DNA of 64,000 nucleotides, from NCBI GenBank assembly GCA_028681135.1, contig JAQUJC010000003.1, positions 16,263 through 80,262 of the forward strand. The letters run 5' to 3'. Below the pieces are notes generated by a model, which had not been told where the DNA came from, did not search any database, and saw nothing but the letters and a program-made list of their open reading frames with translations. The translations under genes and the position numbers were made by a program. The stretch's first letter is position 1; the number at the start of each line of letters is the position of its first letter. This DNA is from Kiritimatiellia bacterium (GTDB lineage Bacteria > Verrucomicrobiota > Kiritimatiellia > CAIQIC01 > Lenti-01). Positions 1 through 8,484 of this stretch are shown here, in pieces.

Positions 1-75
1 CCAAAAGCCTAAAATCAGGATCAGCACCAGGGTCACCACCCCCCCCACCAGCAATGGCATGTATTTGCGGCTCAT
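1..75 (-). CDS. Partial membrane-anchored pilus protein (PilO/Amuc_1100-like position)
   Basis: Only the first 25 codons lie in the window; the gene runs off the left edge. The visible product starts MSRKYMPLLVGGVVTLVLIL, a short basic start followed by one hydrophobic segment, as expected for a bitopic inner-membrane protein. Its ATG overlaps the stop of the PilM-PilN gene by four bases (ATGA), so it is translationally coupled to it. In type IV pilus operons PilO follows PilN, and in Akkermansia Amuc_1100 follows the PilM-like gene, so a PilO/Amuc_1100-type role is inferred from position only. A run of eight C (39-46) falls inside the hydrophobic segment. Confidence 0.6.
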   Translation of the reverse strand, partial: MSRKYMPLLVGGVVTLVLILILGFW

Positions 76-1778
76 AATTCCTGCGGTGCCTCCAAAACGG
101 CCAGAATTTTGAATTCCAAGGTGGACGCGTCGGGCCGCACCGGCGGCTGCCACACAATTTCGGTTTGGTCCGAAAACTGGTCGGATGCCCGCAGTTGGTT
201 TCGGAATTCTGTGATTTTGTCACTGGTTTTGATTTTGTCGAGATACCCGATGCCTTCAATTTCCAAGCCGGCAATGACAGTCCCTTTCACCGCCGCGGGT
301 TGGTCGGGATTGCGAGCGGCGGCACGGGGGGCGTCCGGCGTCCGGGGGGTGCCGGGCAACGTGGGCACCGGGGCGATACGCGTCAGCCACATCCCCTCTG
401 TCAGCGCGCCGCTGACTTCACCGAGCATGGCTCGCCACACCCCGCGATTAGCTTCCAGGGTGGTCAACTTATCAATTTGATGGGCAATGGCCCTCACCTC
501 TGTTTCCGCCTCAATTAGCTGGCGTTCCACATGCGACAACTCTTCCACACGGCTTTCCAACTTGCCGCGGATGCCTTCCATGGCATTAGACAAGCGATGG
601 TAAAAAGAAATCCACACGAAGAGCGTCACCAATGCGACCAGCGCCGCTAACGCAAACACAGGCAGTTTACGTTTGAATTTCTTTTCCTCTACCGCCTTGG
701 GCGGCAACAAATTGACTTCAATCGGGCAGGTATGCAACTGGCGCAGGGCCAAGCCAACGAGCTGGCCCATTTCGCAGGCATGGGCCCCGATTTGTTCGGT
801 GGGAATTTGCTCGGCCACCGCGACGTTATTGAACGGATTAAAATAATCTGTTTCGACCCGCAGTTTTTCTTTGAGGAAGGTATCCGTATACGGGATCACG
901 GAACTGCCGCCGGACAGCAGCAGCAGTGACGGCTGTTGGCCGCCCTGCTGGCTGCGGTAGAAGTTGATGGATCGGTTCAGCTCCTGGTGCAGGCGGGTCA
1001 TCATGCTGCGCACGCTCTTGGACACCTTGTCGACCGTCTCGCTCTGCGGGCCTTCATAGGCACCGCCAAACGCCACGTAGGCGTGGGCTTTTTTCATCGC
1101 CTCGGCGTCATCAAACGAAATCGCAAATTCGTTCATGATCAGTTGGGTGATGTGGTTGCCCGCGACAGGCACACTGCGGCTGAACACCCGCCCGGCTTCG
1201 AGGAAGATCAGGTCCGTGGAGCGCGCACCAATGTCAACCACCAAGGTGCACGGCGGCAGGGCATCATAGTTGTAGCGAACGGCATTATAGAGGGACATGG
1301 GGGCCACATCCACCAGCGTCGGCGTCAGGCCCGCAAATTGCACGCAGTCGCACAGCTCGGTGATATGGTCGGATTTGATCGCCGCCAGCATGACATCCAC
1401 ATCCCCAGTGGCACCGCTGATGAGCTGGTAATCCCAAACCACTTCGTTCATCGGGAAGGGGACATTCTGCTGCGCTTCGTATTGGATGATCTGGTAGACC
1501 TTCTCCGGCTCCACGGGCGGCAGTTTGACGAAGCGCGAAAACACGGAATGCCCGGAAATGGCGAGTTGGACCGGCCCGGGCTTGCAGCCCGATTCACGGA
1601 CCAGATCATGAATGGTGGTGATGATGTACTGAGAGCGCTCGGTATCGGCCTGGGGGTCGAGCCCCAAGTCGCTGACCGCGTAGCGCGTCATTTCCAGTCC
1701 GCCCCGCACATCCACAAACTCGGCCAGTTTGAGGGAATGCGAGCCGATGTCCAGCGTGAGAATGGGCGTTTTGGCCAT
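72..1778 (-). CDS. pilM: PilM-PilN fusion, type IV pilus inner-membrane platform protein
   Basis: The 568-residue protein joins two pilus assembly proteins. Residues 1 to about 350 are an actin-like PilM ATPase fold, with phosphate-loop motifs LDIGSHSLKLAEF (9-21) and VVDIGARSTDLI (180-191) and a LLLLSGGSS segment near 285-293. At 353-359 the sequence IEVNLLP is the typical N-terminal motif of PilN. A single membrane helix follows (about 374-393), then a coiled coil and an alpha/beta C-terminal region. In most bacteria PilM binds the short cytoplasmic tail of PilN; here that contact is made within one chain. It belongs to an operon with the upstream secreted protein gene (22 bp gap) and the overlapping downstream membrane gene. 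The fusion is seen directly; the pilus role is inferred from family. Confidence 0.85.
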   Translation of the reverse strand: MAKTPILTLDIGSHSLKLAEFVDVRGGLEMTRYAVSDLGLDPQADTERSQYIITTIHDLVRESGCKPGPVQLAISGHSVFSRFVKLPPVEPEKVYQIIQYEAQQNVPFPMNEVVWDYQLISGATGDVDVMLAAIKSDHITELCDCVQFAGLTPTLVDVAPMSLYNAVRYNYDALPPCTLVVDIGARSTDLIFLEAGRVFSRSVPVAGNHITQLIMNEFAISFDDAEAMKKAHAYVAFGGAYEGPQSETVDKVSKSVRSMMTRLHQELNRSINFYRSQQGGQQPSLLLLSGGSSVIPYTDTFLKEKLRVETDYFNPFNNVAVAEQIPTEQIGAHACEMGQLVGLALRQLHTCPIEVNLLPPKAVEEKKFKRKLPVFALAALVALVTLFVWISFYHRLSNAMEGIRGKLESRVEELSHVERQLIEAETEVRAIAHQIDKLTTLEANRGVWRAMLGEVSGALTEGMWLTRIAPVPTLPGTPRTPDAPRAAARNPDQPAAVKGTVIAGLEIEGIGYLDKIKTSDKITEFRNQLRASDQFSDQTEIVWQPPVRPDASTLEFKILAVLEAPQEL

Positions 1779-1799
1779 GGAGGCGATTCCTTAACTAAT

Positions 1800-2396
1800 C
1801 TAGCGGGCCACCGCGGCAGGTTTGATGACGTTGTAGGCGTCGTAATCGATCAGCGCAAACGGAGTTTGAGCGCGATTCAACAGTACGCCATTGACCGGCG
1901 GAAATTGTTCCCACCAGTTAGGCTTCTGGGCCGAGGATTCCGTGGCCACGACCATCCCCTGATGCTTGACCACCACTGCCATCTGCTTGATCACCCCCAT
2001 CCGGTCAATGACATTGGGGTGCAAAAAGATATCGGCATTATGCCGACCCTTGGGGATATTCACATAGGTGACCACGCCACGAAACATCACCGGCGCATTC
2101 CTGGCGCTCTGGTCTTCCAAATAGGCGTAGAAGGTGAACTCCAATTCATCGACCCAGTCCGGCGCAGTTTCGAATTCCACCACCGCGCGCCACCAATCCG
2201 GCGCCCGCCCCGATCGTTGCGTGCGCATCGATGTCTGGTAGATCGGGGTTTTCTCCTTGGCCGGCGTCATCTTACGAATTCGAATGATATCCGCTCCCGG
2301 GGCCACCGCCTGTCCAAAGGCACCCGCTACAGATAGTCCCAACGCGGTACACACTACCCATCCCAGTACTCGAGTGGATCGAATTCGATGCGTCAT
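1800..2396 (-). CDS. Secreted protein of PVC pilus operon (Amuc_1102-like)
   Basis: This 198-residue protein starts with a signal peptide: basic MTHRIRSTR, then a hydrophobic stretch ending near AGAFGQA, so cleavage around residue 28 to 30 is likely. The mature part is rich in beta-strand-like segments (WWRAVVEFETAPDWVDELEF, then VMFRGVVTYVNIP), with no catalytic motif. It lies directly upstream of the PilM-PilN gene. In Akkermansia the gene upstream of the PilM homologue (Amuc_1102) encodes a comparable small exported protein. I infer homology from position, size and export; sequence similarity was not computed. It may be a periplasmic pilus accessory. Confidence 0.55.
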   Translation of the reverse strand: MTHRIRSTRVLGWVVCTALGLSVAGAFGQAVAPGADIIRIRKMTPAKEKTPIYQTSMRTQRSGRAPDWWRAVVEFETAPDWVDELEFTFYAYLEDQSARNAPVMFRGVVTYVNIPKGRHNADIFLHPNVIDRMGVIKQMAVVVKHQGMVVATESSAQKPNWWEQFPPVNGVLLNRAQTPFALIDYDAYNVIKPAAVAR

Positions 2397-2555
2397 TTTC
2401 TTGCCTCCTGCATGTGGCGGTTCACTTCGGATTGCTCAAACAGCCTGCCTGCACAATTTTTGGAAGTATAGGCGCATGAGCTAGATTTCGTCAATCGCCA
2501 TTTCCCGTTCTTATGCATTCGGGTGCAGCGGCGCGTCGCACCATGCCCCGGACGG

Positions 2556-3320
2556 TCAGCCCATGGCATTGAATACCCTCGCCCGCGACCTCGGCGCCAC
2601 CAGCGCGCAGGTGCTCATTTCCGGCGACAGCATGTTGGATTCCGTCATCTCCACACCCATGCGCCACGCCTGCGTCCATTCCCAAATCCACCGGCTCAGG
2701 CTCATGTCCGGGCACGACGGATAGCCGGGGCCAAAGCGAGCCCCGGACATGCCCCCCCGGAATTCCAGCAGCCGCCGATGAGCCCACTCCGCCGTTGCAT
2801 CGGCGTATTCTGCCGCAAACCCCGTCCAGAGAAAATACTCCTGATAGGCGCCCGCATCTTGCAGCCGCGCCATCTCGGCCAGGGCCGCCGGGCCGCCCAC
2901 CGTCACCGTAAAAAAACCAACCACATCGCCCTCGCGCGCAAAAAAATCCGGGATGCACAACTGCTCGCGAATTTTTTGGCGTGGAAACGTCAATCGAACT
3001 GGCTCGCCATCGGGGTGCGGAAACACCCGCAGGGTGTCATGATCGGGTTGGCACTTCATCCAGGCCACGGCCGCGCGCGGTACAAACAAGCGCCGGTCTC
3101 TATTTTCGCGCCGCAGGCGCTCGTAGTGGGCCTGTGCCTCTTCGTCGAGAATCTGGCGATACGCGGCCTCCGACAGATTACCTTTTTTATACCCCCAGCG
3201 CCCCACCAACAGCGACAGGCGTTCAATGCAAAGAGTGACATCCTCCAAGGGCGGCTCCCAAACCTGCGAGCCGAGAAATGGCGGCACAATCGGTTCGTCA
3301 GCAGTATCATCAACAGTCAT
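2556..3320 (-). CDS. Methionine synthase reactivation (AdoMet-binding) domain protein
   Basis: The 254-residue protein matches the C-terminal activation domain of MetH, which binds S-adenosylmethionine and remethylates cobalamin that has been oxidised to cob(II)alamin. The signature is ARFGPGYPSCPD near residue 205, equivalent to the RxxxGYpacPd loop, followed by GVEMTESNMLSPEMSTCALV. The start MTVDDTADEPI at 3320 is chosen because an upstream extension would run deep into metH. It lies 73 bp downstream of metH on the same strand. In most bacteria this domain is fused to MetH; here it is a separate polypeptide. An electron donor such as a flavodoxin is needed but none is visible here. Confidence 0.85.
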   Translation of the reverse strand: MTVDDTADEPIVPPFLGSQVWEPPLEDVTLCIERLSLLVGRWGYKKGNLSEAAYRQILDEEAQAHYERLRRENRDRRLFVPRAAVAWMKCQPDHDTLRVFPHPDGEPVRLTFPRQKIREQLCIPDFFAREGDVVGFFTVTVGGPAALAEMARLQDAGAYQEYFLWTGFAAEYADATAEWAHRRLLEFRGGMSGARFGPGYPSCPDMSLSRWIWEWTQAWRMGVEMTESNMLSPEMSTCALVAPRSRARVFNAMG

Positions 3321-3393
3321 GTTGCGACCATACCCGACCCAGGGGTGAGTGAAAACCCCAGAATCGCCATCCGCCTGACGGGTCTGGAGCGAC

Positions 3394-5943
3394 TCATGAC
3401 GGGTCTGCACCCGCTCGCCGCAGGGTCCCGGTTTCCTTGAGTTCCCGGAAGGCCGCCAGGCTGTCAAAAGCATCTTTGCAATAGCGCACCGGGCCGGGAT
3501 ATACGGGCTGGCAGTCGTGGATAGTGAAATCTTCGGTCAGCGCCGCCCCCCCCAGCAACACGGGAATGTCCAGGCCCGCGGACGCCATGGCCCGCAGATT
3601 GTCACGCATCACCTGCACCGACTTCACCAGCAGTCCGCTCATGCCCAGCGCATCCGCATGGGACTCTTTCACGGCCTCGATCATCGTTTCCACGGGAACC
3701 TTCACCCCCAGGTTCACCACCTGATAGCCATTGTTCGACAGGATAATATCCACTAAATTCTTGCCGATGTCGTGTACATCACCGGCCACCGTTCCAATCA
3801 CCAAAAGGCCCGCCGCCCCCCCCGAGTCGGCCGTCAGGTGCGGTTTAATCTGATCCACCGCCTGTTTCATTACCTCTGCCGATTTCAGCACGAAGGGTAA
3901 CTGTAATATCCCCTCGTTGAACAATCGCCCGACCTCTTTCATGGCGGGAATCAAATGGCCGTTGAGAATATCCTCGGCGGGCATCTCGCTGAGCAACGCC
4001 GGGATCGCCGTGTCCAACAGCGCGGCTTTTCCCTTAATAAGGGCGGCGGCCACCTGCTGGGGCGGTGTTTGTGCCGCCGCCTCCGCCGCCGCGTCCGCCT
4101 CGGACACTTCGGCTTCAAAATACTGAAGATACTGTTCCAGGGGGTCGCCATCGGACGCATCATTGTCCAGCAACTTTTCGGCCAGGCGCACGCCCGCCGG
4201 TGCCAGAGCCGTCAGTGGTGCCAGCGTGGCAGTATTAATGATACACGCCTCCATCCCGGCCTTGAGGCACCGATCTAAAAAGACGGTATTGAGCACCTTG
4301 CGTGCTGCCGGCTTGAGCCCAAACGAAATGTTCGACAGCCCCAGGATCGTGCGTACGCCCGGAAAATCCTGGTGGATGCGCCGGATGGCGGCGAGGGTCT
4401 CTTTGGCGGCATCGCGCAAGGCCCCGTCGCCACTGCACACTGTAAAGGTCAGCGCATCGATCAGCAGGTCGCCGCGACGCAGGCCCCGCGCCTCGCAAAA
4501 GGCAATCAGACGCCCAGCGATTTCCACTTTGCGCTCCGCCGTCATCGCCATGCCGGTCTCGTCGATGGTCAAGGCCACCAACCCGGCCCCGAAACGCCGC
4601 GCCAGAGCCACCAAGTGCTCCGCTTTTTCCTCGCCGGCTTCAAAATTAATTGAATTGATCAGCAAGCGCCCGCCATGGAGTTTCAGCGCGACCTCAACCA
4701 CATCGAGTTGGGTGCTGTCGATCATGAGTGGCAGGCGGCATTCACGTGCCGCGCGTGCGACCAGCGCGGACATGTCGGCGCACTCGTCGCGTCCGGCATA
4801 GGCAACGCTCAGGTCCAGGATGTGGGCCACCCCCTCGTCCTGCTCTACCAGCAAATCGAAGGCCGTGTCGAGGCGCTCGGCCAGCAGCGCCTCACGGAAT
4901 TTTTTCGATCCCGTGGCATTGGCTCGCTCGCCCACATAAAGCGGCGGGGGCTCTTGAGACAGGTCGACCGGCGTAAACACACTGGTCACCTGCTCGGGCG
5001 TGGTGACGGAACGCGGCGGCGGTGCCGTCGCTTCGCCCAGTGCCCGGCGCAACTCACGAATATGCTCTGGCGTGGTCCCGCAACACCCCCCCACAATATT
5101 CAAACCGACGGCGTCGGCCACCGGCATAAAGGCCGCGCGATACGCCTGGGGTCCCAGCGGATAGTGTACCTGGCCATCCACCAGCGTCGGCAAGCCCGCA
5201 TTGGGCATGCACCCCATAAAACCCCGCCACTGACGAGCCAGGGCTTCCAAATGCCGTTGCATCGCCTCGGGTCCCGTCGCACAGTTGAGTCCCAGCACAT
5301 CGATCGGATAGGGTTCCAGTGCGGCCATGACGGCCCAAATCGACGACCCCACCAGCAGGGTGCCCGTCGTTTCGACCGTGACCGACACATACAGGGCCGT
5401 GGTGCGCCGCTCGCCCATCACCTGGTTCGCCGCCGCTACCGCCGCCTTAATCTGCAGCAGGTCCTGACAGGTTTCGATGATGAGGCCATCGGCGCCCCCC
5501 TCCAGCAACCCGCTCATCTGTTCCTGATAGCCCCCGTACAACTCGTCAAACGACACCTGCCCCAACGTCGCCAAACGGGTGCCCGGCCCCACCGACCCCA
5601 ACACAAACCGCGGCCGACCATCGCCGGCCTGCGCGGCGTCGGCCGCCGCGCGCGCAATCCGGGCTGCCGCCTGGGAAATGTCTTTAGCCCGCGCCGCCAA
5701 CTGGTAGTCGCCCAACGTCAGCGGCGCCGACCCAAAGCTGTTGGTCTCCACCGCATCGCTGCCCGCCGCAAAATAGGCGGCATGAATGTCGTGGATCAGC
5801 TCCGGCGCCGACAGATTCAGCCACTCATTGCAGCCCTCGTAATCGCCCCACGCCGCCGGCGTCGGCGGCCGGTCCTGGATTTGTGTGCCCATCGCCCCAT
5901 CAAGTAACAGGCGCCGAGTGTTCAATATGTCACAAACTGTCAT
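3394..5943 (-). CDS. metH: Cobalamin-dependent methionine synthase lacking reactivation domain
   Basis: The protein transfers the methyl group of 5-methyltetrahydrofolate to homocysteine through cobalamin. Domains in order: homocysteine methyltransferase (about 1-310, zinc-ligand cysteines at 221 in GLNCATG and 287-288 in GGCCGTTPEH), pterin-binding barrel (about 330-600, LYVGERANATGSKKF at its start), cobalamin cap and binding domains (about 620-849) with DVHDIGKN, whose His is the lower axial cobalt ligand. The chain ends at 849 residues, whereas fused MetH proteins are near 1200, because the activation domain is encoded next door. ATG at 5943 (MTVCDILNTRRLLLDGAMG) is chosen because it fits the usual N-terminus; a longer frame to 6021 has no support. 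No SAM or cobalamin riboswitch was recognised upstream. Confidence 0.93.
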   Translation of the reverse strand: MTVCDILNTRRLLLDGAMGTQIQDRPPTPAAWGDYEGCNEWLNLSAPELIHDIHAAYFAAGSDAVETNSFGSAPLTLGDYQLAARAKDISQAAARIARAAADAAQAGDGRPRFVLGSVGPGTRLATLGQVSFDELYGGYQEQMSGLLEGGADGLIIETCQDLLQIKAAVAAANQVMGERRTTALYVSVTVETTGTLLVGSSIWAVMAALEPYPIDVLGLNCATGPEAMQRHLEALARQWRGFMGCMPNAGLPTLVDGQVHYPLGPQAYRAAFMPVADAVGLNIVGGCCGTTPEHIRELRRALGEATAPPPRSVTTPEQVTSVFTPVDLSQEPPPLYVGERANATGSKKFREALLAERLDTAFDLLVEQDEGVAHILDLSVAYAGRDECADMSALVARAARECRLPLMIDSTQLDVVEVALKLHGGRLLINSINFEAGEEKAEHLVALARRFGAGLVALTIDETGMAMTAERKVEIAGRLIAFCEARGLRRGDLLIDALTFTVCSGDGALRDAAKETLAAIRRIHQDFPGVRTILGLSNISFGLKPAARKVLNTVFLDRCLKAGMEACIINTATLAPLTALAPAGVRLAEKLLDNDASDGDPLEQYLQYFEAEVSEADAAAEAAAQTPPQQVAAALIKGKAALLDTAIPALLSEMPAEDILNGHLIPAMKEVGRLFNEGILQLPFVLKSAEVMKQAVDQIKPHLTADSGGAAGLLVIGTVAGDVHDIGKNLVDIILSNNGYQVVNLGVKVPVETMIEAVKESHADALGMSGLLVKSVQVMRDNLRAMASAGLDIPVLLGGAALTEDFTIHDCQPVYPGPVRYCKDAFDSLAAFRELKETGTLRRAGADPS

Positions 5944-6034
5944 AATCGCTGATCTTCCCGTAAAAACGGCCCACCGTCTAGCCAGGATTATGCATCCGCC
6001 ACGTTTGCCAAATGAAAGCAATCGGGGTCAGTTT

Positions 6035-6161
6035 CATAAATTAATGTTTTTGCTATTTTCCTCCTCTGGAGTGGCTTACAAATGCCATTTTTGATGAAAA
6101 ACGCCTCAAAATCGCCATTTTGGGCCTGTTTTAGCCATTTTGGGGCTGAAAATGCCGTTTT
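6035..6161. repeat. AT-rich repeat, copy 1 (left boundary of RHS island)
   Basis: This ~125-bp AT-rich stretch reappears at 14328-14455 in the same orientation with only scattered differences. Long identical blocks include ACAAATGCCATTTTTGATGA and CCATTTTGGGCCTGTTTTAG. It fills most of the 317-bp gap between metH and the first island gene and is preceded by GGGGTCAGTTTC (6024-6035). The two copies bracket the RHS gene group. Confidence 0.85.
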
Positions 6162-6204
6162 GGGGGAAGGGGACAGAAATGGGTCCTATTAAACAATCTA
6201 TAGC

Positions 6205-6233
6205 TTGACATGCTTGCCCGTTAGGAGTGAACT
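6205..6233 (+). promoter_or_regulatory. Candidate sigma-70-like promoter of the RHS operon
   Basis: A perfect TTGACA (6205-6210) is followed after 17 bp by TGAACT (6228-6233), a weak -10. It lies 28 bp before the first island ATG. The -35 is convincing and the -10 is not, so this is only a candidate. Confidence 0.3.
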
Positions 6234-6260
6234 GGCAACAGTTCCAAAGGAGGACACACC

Positions 6261-7961
6261 ATGAGATTCATGAAGGGGCTGATGGTCGGGGGAATTGCAC
6301 TGTATGCGGTCAGTGCGGGGGCGTTTCCGAGTTGGATGGGCGTGTATGGAAGCTACGTGACACATAACGGATCGAATCCAGGCGTGTATACCATTCTGAT
6401 GAATCAGGATTATTATGGGCTCCACGCGGAGGTCGGCATCGGCATCAGCAACAACTGGTCAACCTATGCGATGAACTACGCGGGCAATGCCGACGGCAAT
6501 TCGCTCTGGCGATATACTCCTGGAGAAGCGCTTCCGACCAACACCACCGTGTATTATTACTTTCATGGCTGGGACGACTGGGGCGGTCACATCTACGCGA
6601 ACAACGGCGGATCCAACTACAGCTTTGTTGCTGGCCCGGCGGAACTGGAATGGATCGGACAGACAGAACATACGCCTGTTTCACCGGTGGCGGGACAGGA
6701 CATCCAGGTGTGGACGGAGACCTGGCCAAAGGGTGCTGGGCAGAGCGGCTACTCCCTTATTGAGGTGGATTCGAAATGGGGTGAAGTGGGATTATCAAAG
6801 ACAACTTCGACAAATCTTAACGATCTTTGGACCGGAACCTTGGGCCGCTTCCTGCCCGGAACCGCGTTGGATTATCTCGTCGCTGTGAAAGACGGCGCAG
6901 CGACGACCCATTACGACAACAACAGCGGAAACTACTATTCTATAAACGTAGCCACGGGAGCCCCCTTGTCGTATCTCGGTGGCGCCTACCACTGGCCAAC
7001 CAATGGTACGCTGGGTTCGACGAACAGCCTGTGGCTGAACTTGTTTGCCGCCCCGTCACAAACGCTGGTGAACGCCTATGCCGAATACAGCGTAAACGGT
7101 TGGATTTGGGAGCGCGCACCGCTGGACTTCTGGAAGATGGACGGCACCAACGAATGGTGGCATATCGAATTGGGTCAAATGCCCCCATCCAGCCAAGTGT
7201 GGTACGCCTTCGATGCGCAGGACGGCGAGGCCACAACGGTTTACCGCCCGACCAATGGCCTGCCCTATTCCGCAACCGTGGCCGGGAATTCCACGGATAG
7301 CGATGCAGACGGATTGCCGGACGACTGGGAAAACTTCTGGTTCGGTGGCCTGACCAACGCAACGGCCAGCGGCAATCCGGATGGGGATGGTTTGCCCGAC
7401 ATGCCGATAGACAACTGGATGGAATATGTGATGGGGTCCGACCCAACGGAATCCAACGCCATGGCGGAAATCACGGTGTTGTGGAAACCATCCATCCCAT
7501 CGCAAGGCGGGGCAATGAAAATTTCGGCGGCAACAGATGTCTTTGATGGGCTTGGACTGTCGAGCATTACGGCCGCCTTCTCCGATGGCGGCAGCGCTAC
7601 GCTCCCGGCGGCTGCTGGCGGTCGGTTTCAAAGCACATTCTTACTTTCGAAAACCAGCACAGTCTGCAAAATCACATCCCTTTCCGGTGGCGGACAGACG
7701 GACAACAACCGTGGAATTGGCTGGACCATTCCGATCCAACTGCTTGGCGGCGGGGAGCTCGCCGACACGGACGGCGACGGGATGCCCGATGCATGGGAAC
7801 TCGCGAACGGTTTGGACCCATTCGTCGACGATGCCAGCGGGGATGCGGATGGGGATGGCATCACCAACTTGCAGGAGTATTTGCATGAGCTGAACCCGCA
7901 AGAGGCCGACCCTTGGCCGGAAATAACAATCTTGTGGCCGCAGGACGGGCAGGAACTGTAA
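6261..7961 (+). CDS. Secreted protein with beta-sandwich repeats and calcium-loop motifs
   Basis: This 566-residue protein begins with a signal peptide (MRFMKGLMVGGIALYAVSAG) behind a strong AAAGGAGG ribosome site (6246-6253). The mature part holds about three similar segments of roughly 100 residues, each ending in a Tyr/Asp/Asn-rich strand (VYYYFHGWDDWGG, LDYLVAVKDGAATTHYDN, VWYAFDAQDGEATTVYRP), suggesting repeated carbohydrate-binding or Ig-like sandwiches. Further on are Asp-rich loops (DSDADGLPDDWE, DTDGDGMPDAWE, DADGDGITNLQE) of the thrombospondin type-3/dockerin style, which bind calcium. It heads an operon with a small secreted protein and a giant RHS protein. It may be a cell-surface partner or carrier for the RHS protein; that role is inference. 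Confidence 0.7.
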   Translation: MRFMKGLMVGGIALYAVSAGAFPSWMGVYGSYVTHNGSNPGVYTILMNQDYYGLHAEVGIGISNNWSTYAMNYAGNADGNSLWRYTPGEALPTNTTVYYYFHGWDDWGGHIYANNGGSNYSFVAGPAELEWIGQTEHTPVSPVAGQDIQVWTETWPKGAGQSGYSLIEVDSKWGEVGLSKTTSTNLNDLWTGTLGRFLPGTALDYLVAVKDGAATTHYDNNSGNYYSINVATGAPLSYLGGAYHWPTNGTLGSTNSLWLNLFAAPSQTLVNAYAEYSVNGWIWERAPLDFWKMDGTNEWWHIELGQMPPSSQVWYAFDAQDGEATTVYRPTNGLPYSATVAGNSTDSDADGLPDDWENFWFGGLTNATASGNPDGDGLPDMPIDNWMEYVMGSDPTESNAMAEITVLWKPSIPSQGGAMKISAATDVFDGLGLSSITAAFSDGGSATLPAAAGGRFQSTFLLSKTSTVCKITSLSGGGQTDNNRGIGWTIPIQLLGGGELADTDGDGMPDAWELANGLDPFVDDASGDADGDGITNLQEYLHELNPQEADPWPEITILWPQDGQEL

Positions 7962-7971
7962 GGAGGGCGAG

Positions 7972-8484
7972 ATGAAAAACGTGGCAATCGGATTGTTGGC
8001 GTTAGCGTGGGGTGTCAGCGGGGCGCATGCAGGCTATGAAAGCGTTCCCGCACCCAAGGCGGCAAAAGATCAAGCCAAGGCAAAAGGCGGAGAAGTACCC
8101 GGGATCGTTAACCGCGCCGCCTGGACCGGCGGCATCGTGCTGGCCAATGGAAAAGAAATAACGCTAGAAAACGCAGGCGGGTATTTTCTACCGATCAGGC
8201 TGGAGTCCGGCATCAAATGTCAAATGTGGATTGCAGGGCCGGGATTGGTTCCCAACCGTTCTGTGGTTTTGTTTACCATGTGTGGAGGGTTTATCAACGG
8301 TAAGGTGAACGATAAAGTCGAGGTAGGTAAAGACGGACTCCTTCGTTTCGACTATCAAAACGGCACGTTCGGGCCGCAGCCTATCCAAGCAACCCTGATG
8401 GGAAGCACCGCCACCCTGCTGACGGTCAACGCGACAAAAAACAGCCTGGACCTGGCGGAAAGGGAACCCAATGAAATCAAATAA
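7972..8484 (+). CDS. Small secreted protein of the RHS operon, unknown function
   Basis: The 170-residue product starts with a clear signal peptide (MKNVAIGLLALAWGVSGAHA, cleavage after about residue 20). The start follows an AAGGAGGG site that overlaps the stop region of the previous gene, 10 bp away. The mature protein is Lys/Gly-rich at first, then predicted mainly beta, with no motif I recognise. Its 3' end overlaps the RHS start by 14 bp, so translation is probably coupled. It could be a folding or export helper for the RHS shell, by position only. Confidence 0.65.
   Translation: MKNVAIGLLALAWGVSGAHAGYESVPAPKAAKDQAKAKGGEVPGIVNRAAWTGGIVLANGKEITLENAGGYFLPIRLESGIKCQMWIAGPGLVPNRSVVLFTMCGGFINGKVNDKVEVGKDGLLRFDYQNGTFGPQPIQATLMGSTATLLTVNATKNSLDLAEREPNEIK

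Noticed and set aside
936-2336. 466-codon rightward frame opposite PilM-PilN and its neighbour
   Set aside because: It spans two well-supported genes on the other strand and its product is His/Arg-rich, typical of a mirror frame of GC-rich genes.
4675-5907. 410-codon rightward frame opposite metH
   Set aside because: Composition is Arg/Gln/His-rich with no motif; the metH frame is certain.
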